Source of the DNA: an uncultured Hyphomicrobiales bacterium
Lineage (GTDB): Bacteria; Pseudomonadota; Alphaproteobacteria; Rhizobiales; Beijerinckiaceae
Assembly: GCA_903861645.1 (NCBI GenBank)
Contig: CAIOVE010000037.1
Span: 57,341-121,340, forward strand
Length of the DNA stretch: 64,000 bases
Direction: 5' to 3'
Of the stretch, positions 8,289 through 17,139 are shown piece after piece. Each line of letters begins with the position of its first letter. The stretch's first letter is position 1. A program made the translations under genes and the position numbers. The notes under the pieces are model-generated. The model saw nothing but the letters and a program-made list of their open reading frames with translations. It was not told the origin of the DNA and made no database searches.

Positions 8289-9227
8289 TCAATCGAAATT
8301 GACACGCTCGCGCTCGACAACGAGCGGAAATCGTCGCGCGTAGCGCAGCAGAAGGCCGACATACTCGCCAATGAGTCCCAAGGCCAGCAATTGAATGCTG
8401 CCTAGAAACAGCGTCGCCAGCAATAGCGGCGCGATGCCCATCGAGAATGAATTCCAGTAAATCAGCTTGAGAATGAAATAGACCGCGGCCGCGAGCAAGC
8501 TCAGACCCGCCACGGCTAGGCCGGCGAATGTCATCAACCGCATTGGCGCCTTGGCGTAGATAGACAATGCCAGAATGGCAAGATCAACCAGATCGGACAG
8601 TGAGTTGCGGGACTTGCCGTGCCGACGCTCGGGCTGATCGTACTCGACGATCGCCCGTTCGAAGCCGATTTCCGGAACCAGGCCGCGAAAGTACGGATCG
8701 GGTTCATAAAGGCTTCGCATGACGTCAATGACGCGGCGATCATACACGCCGTAGCCGATGAAATTTGGAATTTGCTCGACCTGCGAAAATCGCTTGATGA
8801 AGGAATAGAAAGTCGAGCGCGCGAAGCGGCTGAAAAACCCCTCGCGCGTGCCGCGCCGGACGGCCGCCACGACCATGTACCCCGAGTCCCATTTCTCGAT
8901 CATCTCGGGCAGAATATCCGCGGGCGTTTGCAAATCGGCGAGCACCGGCACGACGGCGTCGCCCATGGCTTGCAGGATCGCGTGATGCGGCGAGCGCGCA
9001 GGGCCGAAATTGCGCGCGTTCACGATGATCTTGACGCGCTTGTCCCGACTGGCGATCTCCTTGAGGATCCCAACGGTATTGTCGGACGAGCAGTTGTCGA
9101 TGAAGATATGTTCGTGCGCGAACCCCGGCAAGCGCTCGTCGAATACCTTGCGCACCGCCTCGTAGCATTCGGCGATTCCCGCCGCCTCGTTGTAACAAGG
9201 CGTCACAACGCTGACGAGCTTTCTCAT
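8289..9227 (-). CDS. Family 2 glycosyltransferase with C-terminal membrane segments
   Basis: 312 residues. The GT-A domain starts VSVVTPCYNE, has IDNCSSDN for the nucleotide and LADLQTP in place of the usual DADLQ acidic motif. Two hydrophobic segments follow at about residues 228-255 and 262-290. This is the layout of DPM1/GtrB-like polyprenyl-phosphate glycosyltransferases that face the cytosol and load a sugar onto undecaprenyl phosphate. Its ATG overlaps the stop of the epimerase gene by 4 bp and it ends the minus-strand operon. It may use the sugar made by the upstream genes. Confidence 0.85.
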   Translation of the reverse strand: MRKLVSVVTPCYNEAAGIAECYEAVRKVFDERLPGFAHEHIFIDNCSSDNTVGILKEIASRDKRVKIIVNARNFGPARSPHHAILQAMGDAVVPVLADLQTPADILPEMIEKWDSGYMVVAAVRRGTREGFFSRFARSTFYSFIKRFSQVEQIPNFIGYGVYDRRVIDVMRSLYEPDPYFRGLVPEIGFERAIVEYDQPERRHGKSRNSLSDLVDLAILALSIYAKAPMRLMTFAGLAVAGLSLLAAAVYFILKLIYWNSFSMGIAPLLLATLFLGSIQLLALGLIGEYVGLLLRYARRFPLVVERERVNFD

Positions 9228-10300
9228 GCGCGCAATTTCCGTGAAACGGGATTGTGGTTCGCGAAAGCCGCCGTCCGTCGGATCGCGGCGTCAAGGGAGG
9301 TCCAGATATCCAGACCTAGCTCCGACCGCGCGCGCGTTATATCGGGAATATAACGCGAGCGCGGCGCGCCCGGCGCGGTCTTGCCGGCGATGTCAACCAT
9401 GACGGGGGCGTTCAGCGCGCCACGAACGCGCGCCGCGAGTTCGCCAATAGATATCGCCTCGTCCGAACCGACATTATAGGCGACGCCACCACGACCGCGC
9501 GCAAGAAGCGTCAGCAACCACGCCGCGAGATCGGCCGCGTAGATATAGGATCGCTGCGCCGATCCATCGCTGGCAACGCGAATATCCCGCCCATCCATGG
9601 CGTCACGAATGAAATTCCCGATGGCGAAATGCGCGTCGAGTGGCAGTCCCGGCCCCACCGCCGCGAATATCCGGGCCACGACCGCCTCGGGGCCTTCATT
9701 CCGGCCCGCGATCGCGCAAAGCATCTCCGACGCGCGCTTTGCCTCGCCATATACCGCGTGGGGCGAGAGCTGATCCGGCCCGCCACCAGATCCCTCGTGC
9801 AAGAACCCAACGTCCGAGGGTTGCGGGCCGTACACCGCGCCCGAACTCAGATAGAGCATGCGCTTGACGGATTTCCTTTCGCAATACTCCAGTACGCGCC
9901 GCGTGCCCAGAATGATTGAATCGACAAGCTCCATGGGTCGCCTGTCGGCGTCGACACTCGTATCCGTCGCCGCGTGAACCACCACGTCGCATGGACCATC
10001 CGGAAATTGGAAGGTCCGGATGTCGCCCGCGACGAACGACAATCCATCTCGGTCGCCGAACGATGGATGAGCGCGCAAAAAGGCGCGAGGATCGCGCGAC
10101 AAGCCGAGCACGTCCTGTCGCAATCCCAGATGGTCGCGCGCGTGCATCAAGGACGCAAGCAACCAGCGACCGACAAAACCCGTGGCGCCGGTCATGAAAA
10201 TGCGCGCGCCACGCAAGGCCTCGAGCGCTGGAAGGGCTCGCACGCAAACCAGATCGAGATCGTCGCGCGCGAAGCCTCCGGGCGACCCGCCGTCAATCAT
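9224..10300 (-). CDS. NAD-dependent sugar epimerase/dehydratase/reductase
   Basis: A 358-residue extended SDR. TGATGFVG (37-44) is the Rossmann motif; Ser152/153 in YLSSGAVYG with Tyr184 and Lys188 in YGEAK form the active site; the YNVGSDEAISIGEL segment is typical of nucleotide-sugar enzymes. It could be a 4-reductase, an epimerase or a dehydratase. It overlaps the TPP enzyme stop at its 5' end and the GT2 start at its 3' end, so all three are coupled. If the TPP enzyme attaches a two-carbon branch, a reductase here would complete the sugar; that is inference. Confidence 0.83.
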   Translation of the reverse strand: MIDGGSPGGFARDDLDLVCVRALPALEALRGARIFMTGATGFVGRWLLASLMHARDHLGLRQDVLGLSRDPRAFLRAHPSFGDRDGLSFVAGDIRTFQFPDGPCDVVVHAATDTSVDADRRPMELVDSIILGTRRVLEYCERKSVKRMLYLSSGAVYGPQPSDVGFLHEGSGGGPDQLSPHAVYGEAKRASEMLCAIAGRNEGPEAVVARIFAAVGPGLPLDAHFAIGNFIRDAMDGRDIRVASDGSAQRSYIYAADLAAWLLTLLARGRGGVAYNVGSDEAISIGELAARVRGALNAPVMVDIAGKTAPGAPRSRYIPDITRARSELGLDIWTSLDAAIRRTAAFANHNPVSRKLRA

Positions 10301-12165
10301 TTGCGCACGGTCAGATGAGCGGGAACACGCTCCGATGCCGGATCAAGCGGCACGATCATATTGGCGCGGAATTCATCGCGCGGCAGTAGCGGCGACATAT
10401 CCTCGAGCGGCATCGAAAGCATCGACCCGTCGGGCTGTGGCAGCGCCGCCGATTTCGGGAACAGCGCTTCATTCTCGATCAGACGAATGTCAACCAGCAG
10501 CGGCCCCTTGTGCGCGAGAGCGCGCTGGATACCCGACCGCAAGTCCGCGACATCGTCGATCGCGAAGGCATCCCAGCCAAATTGACGCGCCAGCGCGACA
10601 AAGTCGGGCATTTCAAGCCGCGCCTCGGGACCCGTGCCGACGAAGCGTCCGTCAAAGTAGTTGCGCTGCGTGTTGCGAATGGAGGCGTAACCACGATTAT
10701 TCATCACGAACATGCGCAAGGGCGCCTTCATCGTGCCGATCGTCTGCATTTCCTGCAGATTCATCATCAAAGAGCCATCGCTTTCGATGCCAACGAACGG
10801 CCGCCCATCGGACGCCATGTGCGCGCCGATCATGGCGGGCATGCCGTATCCCATGGCGCCAAGGCCCGACGTCAGAAAGACACGCTGGCCGCGCTTGTTC
10901 TGAAACCCGGTATAGAAGAATTCGACCGCCAGTCCCGAACTGCCCGTGACGATCAACATGTCCTCGGGCAGCTCATCCGAAAGGGCCTGTGTCAACGCAA
11001 AGTGTCCAATCGGTCCCGACGTCGGAAATGGCGCGCCATCGTTGATTGGATATCGACGCTTCCAGTCCGCGCAACGCGCCAGCCAGTCGACTCGCGCGGG
11101 CGCTTGTTGTTCCCGCGCGAGATCCAGCATCGCCTCGATGAAATCGCTCGCGTCCGCCTCGATCTTGAGGTCGAAGCCATCGGCTTGCGTGAATTTGTCG
11201 AGTTCATGGCGATCCACGTCAACCATGACCTTCCGCGCCGCGCGCGCGAACCGGGAGGGATTGTAGGCCGTCACGACATTATCAAGTCGCGCCCCGATCG
11301 CTATCAACAAATCGCTGTTCTGGATGGCGAAATTTGGCGTTCTCAGCGCCACTGTTCCGGGCTTTCCAACGCTGAGTGGATGATCGGCGCGAATGAGATC
11401 CATCGCGTTCCAGGTTGTCGCGACAGGCGCGCCCAGACGCTCGTACAATTCAGCGAAGCTTTTCGCGGCGCCGGCGAGGCGAACGCCATGGCCCGCTAGA
11501 ATGACTGGCCGCTCGGCCTTTTCGAGCATGTCCAGAACCGCGCGCGCATTGGCTTTCAGCGCGCTCGCGTCGGTCGCGCGCGTGTCGTCGGGCTCAAATC
11601 CACGCAAGCCCGCTACCGCGATCGTTGAATTCTGCACATCAAGCGGAATGTCGAGCCATACGGGTCCACGGCGCCCGGTCATCGCCAGATGCGCCGCCTT
11701 TTCGAGATGATAGCGGATATCCAGCGGCTCCATCACGGTCACCGCGTATTTCGTGATTGGCCTGACCATCGAGACGATATCGACTTCCTGCGGGCCCATC
11801 TGTCGAACGCCGGATTGACCCATCAAGTCGCCGCGCTTGACCTGTCCCGAGATGATCAACAGGGGAACAGATTCAATCCAGGCGCCAGCGCAACCCGTGA
11901 TCGCGTTCGTGGCCCCGGGCCCGGTGGTGACGACAGCGCAACCAAGACGCCCGTTAATGCGGGCATAGGCTTCCGCCGCGATGGACGCCGCCTGCTCATG
12001 GTGATGGGCGACATAGGTCAGGCCGGGATTGCGACCGAAAGCGTCGATCAGGAACATCGCGCCGCCGCCCGGCACGAGGAAAACACATTTCACGCCCTGC
12101 TCGGCGACGAAATCCGCGACATAATCCGCGAGGCGGCGCGTCAACGCGCCGAGTTCGGTGGGCAT
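10297..12165 (-). CDS. TPP-dependent enzyme, acetolactate-synthase/YerE-like, sugar-locus type
   Basis: 622 residues with the three-domain layout of acetohydroxyacid synthase: N-terminal PYR domain with the cofactor-activating Glu57 in HHHEQAA, a central domain, and a C-terminal PP domain where ESDGSLMM followed by NNRGY replaces the usual GDG..NN motif. The wording VFLVPGGGAMFLIDAF and HHEQAASIAAEAYAR resembles TPP proteins of lipopolysaccharide loci, of which YerE (adds a two-carbon unit from pyruvate to a CDP-3,6-dideoxy-4-ketosugar) is the known example, more than branched-chain IlvB. I start at ATG 12165 (MPTELGAL); an open extension reaches 12339 but overlaps the NeuB gene. It lies 37 bp after that gene. 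Confidence 0.8.
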   Translation of the reverse strand: MPTELGALTRRLADYVADFVAEQGVKCVFLVPGGGAMFLIDAFGRNPGLTYVAHHHEQAASIAAEAYARINGRLGCAVVTTGPGATNAITGCAGAWIESVPLLIISGQVKRGDLMGQSGVRQMGPQEVDIVSMVRPITKYAVTVMEPLDIRYHLEKAAHLAMTGRRGPVWLDIPLDVQNSTIAVAGLRGFEPDDTRATDASALKANARAVLDMLEKAERPVILAGHGVRLAGAAKSFAELYERLGAPVATTWNAMDLIRADHPLSVGKPGTVALRTPNFAIQNSDLLIAIGARLDNVVTAYNPSRFARAARKVMVDVDRHELDKFTQADGFDLKIEADASDFIEAMLDLAREQQAPARVDWLARCADWKRRYPINDGAPFPTSGPIGHFALTQALSDELPEDMLIVTGSSGLAVEFFYTGFQNKRGQRVFLTSGLGAMGYGMPAMIGAHMASDGRPFVGIESDGSLMMNLQEMQTIGTMKAPLRMFVMNNRGYASIRNTQRNYFDGRFVGTGPEARLEMPDFVALARQFGWDAFAIDDVADLRSGIQRALAHKGPLLVDIRLIENEALFPKSAALPQPDGSMLSMPLEDMSPLLPRDEFRANMIVPLDPASERVPAHLTVRK

Positions 12166-12202
12166 GTAATTCACGAGGCAACGTCCGGATGAGTGTTGAC
12201 GG

Positions 12203-13735
12203 TCAGGAGATCCAGTGACGCAGGAACGTCTTGCGGTCGCGGTTCCGGGCGATTTCCGGATCGGTGTAAAAGGAATCATCGACGAAGTGCGTCGACGATA
12301 TTTCCTCGAAGACCGCGCCTTCCGAACTGTCGAAAGCATGCCGAACCCCGGGCGTGATCGTCACGACGGAACCGGGTCCGTAGACCTGTTCCTCGTCGTC
12401 CAGCCGCAGGTTGAGCTGTCCATGCAGCACATGAAACGTCTCTTCCTTTTTCGCATGATACTGCTCGGGATGTTTTTGTCCCGGAAGAACAACGATCAGC
12501 TTCTTGCAGTAGTTCCGATTGACGACGGTCACCATCGTGATGCCAAACTCGTCGAAGTGATCGATGCCATAATGATGGGAAATCTCGAGCTCGGCCTCGC
12601 CGGGCACGACGCCCTTGCTCTGGTCGAGCAGGGCCTTGACGCGGGTGACGATTGAAAGAACCTTGGCGCGCACGTCGCGTCGCTCGGTATTGCCATCGAG
12701 CACGGGCTCGTTGGGCTCTATGTCGCGCGTGGCGACGAAGTGCGTGTATTTCGACCAGTCGTTGGCGGTGACATGGCCTTCGCGGGTCGGAATCGCGAAG
12801 AAGACATCGTCGCTCTTGATTCGCTCGCCGGCGACGATATGGCGCTTGACGAAGGCGCCGCGGCGCAGGGATTTCAACGCGTCGAGCTCGCCTTGCGAAG
12901 GCTCCATGCGCCTGTTCCTGACGCCCGCGATGGCGTAGGCCTTGTCCGCGCTCTCGAGCCACGCCCTGGCCTGCTCGGGATTTGCCGAATAGTTATTCAG
13001 GGCGAACACGTCGGTCGCGATGCCCACGTGTTTTTCGAACAACGTCGCGCCCTTGGCGATCGCCATGGCGACCGGCAGCGTTTCATCCGGATTTTCATGA
13101 GTCGAATAGCCAACGCGCAAGCCAGCGTAGCGCGCCTTCAGCAAATCGATCTGATTGAGCTCGAGCTCGGCGTCGGGTGTCGGATACTGGGCGACGCATG
13201 TCATCAGGGCGAATTGCTTCATGCGATGGCGCATGAAGGAGACAACGTTGTCCATGTCCTGCAATTCGATGCCCGCCGTCGAGCCAACGATGGGAAGCGA
13301 CGTCGTCACGATCCGCTCCAGCAGCGGCCAGTCGGTGAACGAACAGCTCGCGATCTTCATGATGACGAAGCCATCCTCGACGATCCGGTCGACCGAGGCC
13401 TCGTCGAAGGGCGTGCACATCGAAAGCAGGCCGTTGGCCTTGATCGTCTCGACGAGCCGGCGCGTCTGCGCGCGATCCAGCCGCGTCTCAGAAAAGCGCT
13501 TGATGTACTTGATGTCGGAACGGGTCTTGAAATCCGGATGGATGAATGTATCCAGCTCGCGATATTGCAATTTGAACGCGAAGGAAAATTTGGGAAACTT
13601 CCGCGCGATGGCCGAGAACTCGTTGATGACGCGAACGCCGTGCTCCACGTCGCCCATGTGATTGTTGGCGAGCTCGAAAATGAAGAGTGGCTCGGGTAGC
13701 TGAAGCCCTAGATCAAAACGGCGTTCGTGCTTCAT
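12203..13735 (-). CDS. NeuB/SpsE-like synthase fused to SAF and cupin domains
   Basis: A 510-residue three-part protein. Residues 1 to about 275 are a NeuB-type barrel (FIFELANNHMGD near the start, ISMCTPFDE-like strand, GYSTHENP) that in known members condenses phosphoenolpyruvate with a hexosamine derivative. Residues about 285-350 form a SAF/antifreeze-like domain (RRGAFVKRHIVAGERI). Residues about 380-505 form a cupin with YHAKKEETFHVLHG and PGVRHAF as probable metal ligands and a THFVDDSFYTDP tail like D-lyxose-isomerase-type cupins. NeuB-SAF alone is the usual form of about 340 residues; the cupin is extra. No CMP-sugar synthetase (NeuA type) is adjacent, so the product need not be a sialic acid. 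Confidence 0.83.
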   Translation of the reverse strand: MKHERRFDLGLQLPEPLFIFELANNHMGDVEHGVRVINEFSAIARKFPKFSFAFKLQYRELDTFIHPDFKTRSDIKYIKRFSETRLDRAQTRRLVETIKANGLLSMCTPFDEASVDRIVEDGFVIMKIASCSFTDWPLLERIVTTSLPIVGSTAGIELQDMDNVVSFMRHRMKQFALMTCVAQYPTPDAELELNQIDLLKARYAGLRVGYSTHENPDETLPVAMAIAKGATLFEKHVGIATDVFALNNYSANPEQARAWLESADKAYAIAGVRNRRMEPSQGELDALKSLRRGAFVKRHIVAGERIKSDDVFFAIPTREGHVTANDWSKYTHFVATRDIEPNEPVLDGNTERRDVRAKVLSIVTRVKALLDQSKGVVPGEAELEISHHYGIDHFDEFGITMVTVVNRNYCKKLIVVLPGQKHPEQYHAKKEETFHVLHGQLNLRLDDEEQVYGPGSVVTITPGVRHAFDSSEGAVFEEISSTHFVDDSFYTDPEIARNRDRKTFLRHWIS

Positions 13736-13791
13736 GGCAATATCCCCGGCGATAACCCTTCGGAATTCGCCTCAAGGTTAACGGGGGCCTT

Positions 13792-13806
13792 TTAATTTCT
13801 GGTTAA
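13792..13806. promoter_or_regulatory. CtrA-like box TTAA-N7-TTAA upstream of the NeuB-like gene
   Basis: TTAA (13792-13795), seven bases, TTAA (13803-13806), a perfect match to the core CtrA pattern, with further TTAAC half-sites at 13778-13782 and 13808-13812. It is 57-71 bp before the ATG of the NeuB-like gene, a normal promoter distance. Binding is inferred from the motif only. Confidence 0.55.
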
Positions 13807-13838
13807 TTTAACGCTAACGTTTTGACGCGGTCGAGCGA

Positions 13839-14234
13839 TCAATGGGTGGCGACGCGGCGATGAAAGACGAAGCGATTGTTCAAGATCCAGGTTATAGCGA
13901 CGGCTCCCGGCAACAGAACGAGCGCGCCAATGGCCGGGTCAACGCCACGATTTTCCAGCCCGAGCAGTCCGACGGCGTTGTAGACATATGTCGCGACGTA
14001 AACCAGCGCGAAGCGCCACAACAAACGGGGATCGCTGGCGTTGAAAACCATGCGTCCCGTCGAAAAGAAATTGAAGAGAACGCCGATGATCGTGCCCAAC
14101 GTCAGCGCGACGATCGAATGTCCGGTGACGCGCAGCAAGACAAAATAGATTGAATATCCAAAGACCGTGTTCAACCCGCCAGTGAGGAGAAACCGGACAA
14201 AGCGAATTTCGAGCGCTTGCCGGATCAACCGCAT
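13839..14234 (-). CDS. GtrA-family membrane protein
   Basis: 131 residues with four predicted membrane segments. It begins close to FVRFLLTGGLNTVFGYSIYF and has FNFFSTGRMVF in the middle and ILNNRFVFHRR at the end, all typical of GtrA. GtrA proteins are thought to flip or present undecaprenyl-phosphate sugars made by GtrB-type transferases. ATG 14234 is preferred over TTG 14252, which adds only six residues; neither has a strong Shine-Dalgarno. It follows rfbH by a few tens of bases and probably belongs to the same transcript. Confidence 0.85.
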   Translation of the reverse strand: MRLIRQALEIRFVRFLLTGGLNTVFGYSIYFVLLRVTGHSIVALTLGTIIGVLFNFFSTGRMVFNASDPRLLWRFALVYVATYVYNAVGLLGLENRGVDPAIGALVLLPGAVAITWILNNRFVFHRRVATH

Positions 14235-14255
14235 GGGCGCGACGCGCGCCAAGGC

Positions 14256-15599
14256 CTAGACCGCCAGGCGCAGCGGCGCCCGTCGGAATTGATCGATCGT
14301 GTCGACGATGTAGTCGACGTGGCGCTGGTCGAGGCCGGGGTAAACGCCAATCCACATCGTGCGGTCGACAATTATGTCGGCGTTTTCGAGCGAACCAACG
14401 ACGCGGAAATCCCTGCCCTTCATATAGGGCTGCCGGATCAGATTTCCACCGAACAACAGGCGCGTTCCAATCTTGCGATCATTGAGATGAATTGACAGTT
14501 CATCGCGCGTGAACGGCGCGTTCTCGCGCAGCGTGATGGGAAAGCCGAACCAGGAAGGCTCCGTGCCCGCCGTCGCTTCCGGCAGGATCATGAAATCCTC
14601 GAACGCCTTCAATCCCTTTTTCAACGCCTCGAAATTGCGACGGCGATCCGCGATGAAGCCGTCAAGATGTTCGAGCTGCGCCACGCCGACCGCGGCCTGC
14701 ATGTCGGTGATCTTCAGATTGAAGCCGAGATGGGAATAGACGTATTTGTGGTCGTACCCCTTGGGCAGGTCGCCGAGCTTCCAGCCAAAACGCTTGTTGC
14801 AGGTATTGTCGCAGCCCGGATCGCAATAGCAGTCGCGGCCCCAGTCGCGGAAGGATTCCATCACCTTCTTCAGGTGATGGCTGTTGGTGAATACCGCGCC
14901 GCCCTCGCCCATGGTGATGTGATGCGCGGGATAGAAGCTGAGCGTTCCAATATCGCCGAACGTGCCAACGTGCTGGCCGTCGACCGTCGCGCCAAGCGCG
15001 TCGCAGCAATCCTCGATGAGCAAAAGGCCGCGACGATCGCATATTTCCTTGATCGCCTTGACGTCGAAGGGATTGCCGAGCGTGTGCGCGACCATGATCG
15101 CCTTGGTGCGCGGCGTGATCGCGTCCTCGATGGCGTCGACCTTGATGTTGTAGGTGGGAATATCGACGTCGACGAAGACGGGCGTCATGTTCCACATGAT
15201 CGCCGGATTGACCGTGGTTGGAAACCCCGTCGCGCAGGTGATGATTTCATCGCCGGGCTTCAGTTGCCGCCCCTTCTGGCGCGGCGAGGTCAGCGCCGAG
15301 AACGCAACAAGATTGGCGGAGGAGCCCGAGTTCACCGTCAGCGCGTGCCTGACGCCGATGCGCTTGGCCAGCTTGCTCTCGAACTCGGCGTTGAACCGAC
15401 CCGTCGTCAGCCAGAAATCCAGCGCCGAGTCGACCAGCATCTTCATGTCGCTCGAATCATATACCCGCCCGGATACCGGCACGGCGGAACTGCCCGGGAT
15501 GAATGGCTTCTGGACATGCGCCAGTTCATGGTAACGGCCGACGAGATCGAGAATGGTCGATCGCAGGGCTTCGGGGTCCTGGAATTCATCGGCGCGCAT
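14256..15599 (-). CDS. rfbH: RfbH/E1-type CDP-4-keto-6-deoxyglucose 3-dehydrase
   Basis: 447 residues, aspartate-aminotransferase fold (DegT/DnrJ/EryC1 family). It matches RfbH/AscC/DdhC almost motif for motif: the PLP lysine is replaced by His226 in SFYPAHH, which makes the enzyme a PMP-dependent dehydrase, and Cys199, Cys257, Cys259 and Cys267 reproduce the C-x57-C-x1-C-x7-C [2Fe-2S] ligand spacing of E1. It removes the 3-hydroxyl on the way to 3,6-dideoxyhexoses and needs an E3-type reductase, which is not in the window. ATG 15599 gives the family length; GTG 15653 is also open but lies only 17 bp from the CtrA-like box. First gene of the minus-strand sugar run. Confidence 0.93.
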   Translation of the reverse strand: MRADEFQDPEALRSTILDLVGRYHELAHVQKPFIPGSSAVPVSGRVYDSSDMKMLVDSALDFWLTTGRFNAEFESKLAKRIGVRHALTVNSGSSANLVAFSALTSPRQKGRQLKPGDEIITCATGFPTTVNPAIMWNMTPVFVDVDIPTYNIKVDAIEDAITPRTKAIMVAHTLGNPFDVKAIKEICDRRGLLLIEDCCDALGATVDGQHVGTFGDIGTLSFYPAHHITMGEGGAVFTNSHHLKKVMESFRDWGRDCYCDPGCDNTCNKRFGWKLGDLPKGYDHKYVYSHLGFNLKITDMQAAVGVAQLEHLDGFIADRRRNFEALKKGLKAFEDFMILPEATAGTEPSWFGFPITLRENAPFTRDELSIHLNDRKIGTRLLFGGNLIRQPYMKGRDFRVVGSLENADIIVDRTMWIGVYPGLDQRHVDYIVDTIDQFRRAPLRLAV

Positions 15600-15669
15600 G
15601 GGCGAGGCTCTCGGCGGCGAACCGCCGACACGGATCGGTTCACGAGCCGTCACTTTCGCAATAAAGTGG

Positions 15670-15684
15670 TTAACGAGCGATTAA
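15670..15684. promoter_or_regulatory. CtrA-like box TTAA-N7-TTAAC upstream of rfbH
   Basis: On the minus strand it reads TTAA-N7-TTAACC, the full CtrA consensus, pointing toward rfbH. It lies between rfbH and the divergent FAD oxidoreductase operon, so it could affect both. Identified by motif only. Confidence 0.6.
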
Positions 15685-15783
15685 TTAGCCATCGTTCAAA
15701 ACCCTCGGGTATTGTATCGGGGAGTTTGCGCCGCGCCTCTTTGTCATGAATGAATAAGCGGCGCGCGACAGGAGGAACCGCCA

Positions 15784-17139
15784 ATGGGTCTTGCCCATTC
15801 AGATCAGTTGCAACCGGAGTCCGAGGGCGATGTCGACACCGGCACGCGCGTGATTCGGCGCCAACCCAACGCGGGCGCCACGCGCGTGGGCGGCGACATC
15901 TGCGTCGTGGGTTCCGGCGCGGCCGGCATTTCCGCGGCGCTCGAGGCCGCGCGGCTGGGCCGCAAGGTGGTGTTGGTCGATGGTCTGCCCGCGCTCGGCG
16001 GTCAGGCTGTCAACTCGATCATCGGTACGTTTTGCGGCCTTTATTCCAATGGAACGCACGGCTACCAGTTCACCCATGGCGTCGTCGACGACATGCTGCG
16101 CGTGCTCGGCGCGCTCGACAAGGCGCTGTATTATCGCCACGGCCCGGTGACGACCGTTGTCTATTATGACGAGGTCGCGCTAGGTCGCTGGGTGGAAGAG
16201 AGCGTGCGCGCCGCTGGCGTTACCGTGCTTCTGGGCGCGGTTTTGCGCCACGTCGAGCGCGATGGCCGGCGCGTCAAGTCTCTCGAATTCGCGACCCGTT
16301 ACGGCGATGTCGTCGTTGAAGCCACGGGCTATGTCGACGCCACCGGCGACGCCGCGCTGGCGTGGCAGGCCGGGTTCGATTGTCGGGAGTCCGCGCGGGC
16401 GCCGGTCTATGGCACGCAAATGGTCGTGGTCGAGGGGATCGTCGAGGACAAGCACCCCTCGCGCGAGGAGATGGCCCGCCGCATGACGGAGGAGGCCGCG
16501 CGTTATGGCCTCCTGCGCCAGAACGCCGTCTCCTTCGTGATACCCGGCCGCGGCGTCGCCGCGCTCAACATGACGCATACCGATACCCCGCTGGAGCCCC
16601 TCGCCGCCTCGAAAAGCGCGCTCGATGGCAAGGCGCAGGCGGACCTTTGCGTCAGGTTCCTGCGCGAGGTCTTTCCCGAGTGCTTCGGCGAGGCGCGCAT
16701 CCGCGCCTATGGCCTGCCAGGCATTCGTCAGACGCGCTGGATCGTCGGTCGTCACCAACTCACGCTCGACGAAGTGCGCGCCGGCCATCGCCACGCCGAC
16801 GCCATTGGCCGCACGGCGTGGCCGGTGGAGCTGCATGACACGGGCGCCGGCTACAAATGGCAGACCTTTCCCAAGGACCACGCGCACTACATTCCGCTTG
16901 GCGCGCTGATCCCCGCCGGCGGCGACAACCTGCTTGCCGCTGGCCGCTGCATCGACGCCGACCTCGCCGCCTTGTCGAGCGTGCGCGTCATGGGGCCGTG
17001 CATGGCGATGGGCGCGGCGGCGGCCCATGCGCTTGATCTCGCGGGATCGGGCAGCGTCAATCAGATCGACGTCGCCGCCCTGCAACGCCGACTGTCGGAT
17101 AATCTCGATCGCAAGGACGCCCCCTGGGAGATTCAATGA
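15784..17139 (+). CDS. FAD-dependent oxidoreductase of the aconitase X operon
   Basis: 451 residues. The dinucleotide motif VVGSGAAGISAAL is near residue 41, followed by GGQAVNSIIGTFCGLY, and a second FAD contact is in LLAAGRCIDAD near the C terminus, as in FAD-dependent oxidoreductases of the fumarate-reductase-like FAD_oxidored family. A strong AGGAGG precedes ATG 15784. The stop overlaps the AcnX large-subunit start (ATGA). Substrate unknown; its strict coupling to AcnX suggests that it makes or uses the substrate of the dehydratase. Confidence 0.8.
   Translation: MGLAHSDQLQPESEGDVDTGTRVIRRQPNAGATRVGGDICVVGSGAAGISAALEAARLGRKVVLVDGLPALGGQAVNSIIGTFCGLYSNGTHGYQFTHGVVDDMLRVLGALDKALYYRHGPVTTVVYYDEVALGRWVEESVRAAGVTVLLGAVLRHVERDGRRVKSLEFATRYGDVVVEATGYVDATGDAALAWQAGFDCRESARAPVYGTQMVVVEGIVEDKHPSREEMARRMTEEAARYGLLRQNAVSFVIPGRGVAALNMTHTDTPLEPLAASKSALDGKAQADLCVRFLREVFPECFGEARIRAYGLPGIRQTRWIVGRHQLTLDEVRAGHRHADAIGRTAWPVELHDTGAGYKWQTFPKDHAHYIPLGALIPAGGDNLLAAGRCIDADLAALSSVRVMGPCMAMGAAAAHALDLAGSGSVNQIDVAALQRRLSDNLDRKDAPWEIQ

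Noticed and set aside
12166..12339. N-terminal extension of the TPP enzyme
   Set aside because: It would overlap the NeuB-like gene by more than 130 bp and has Arg/Ser-rich sequence unlike the family; ATG 12165 fits better.
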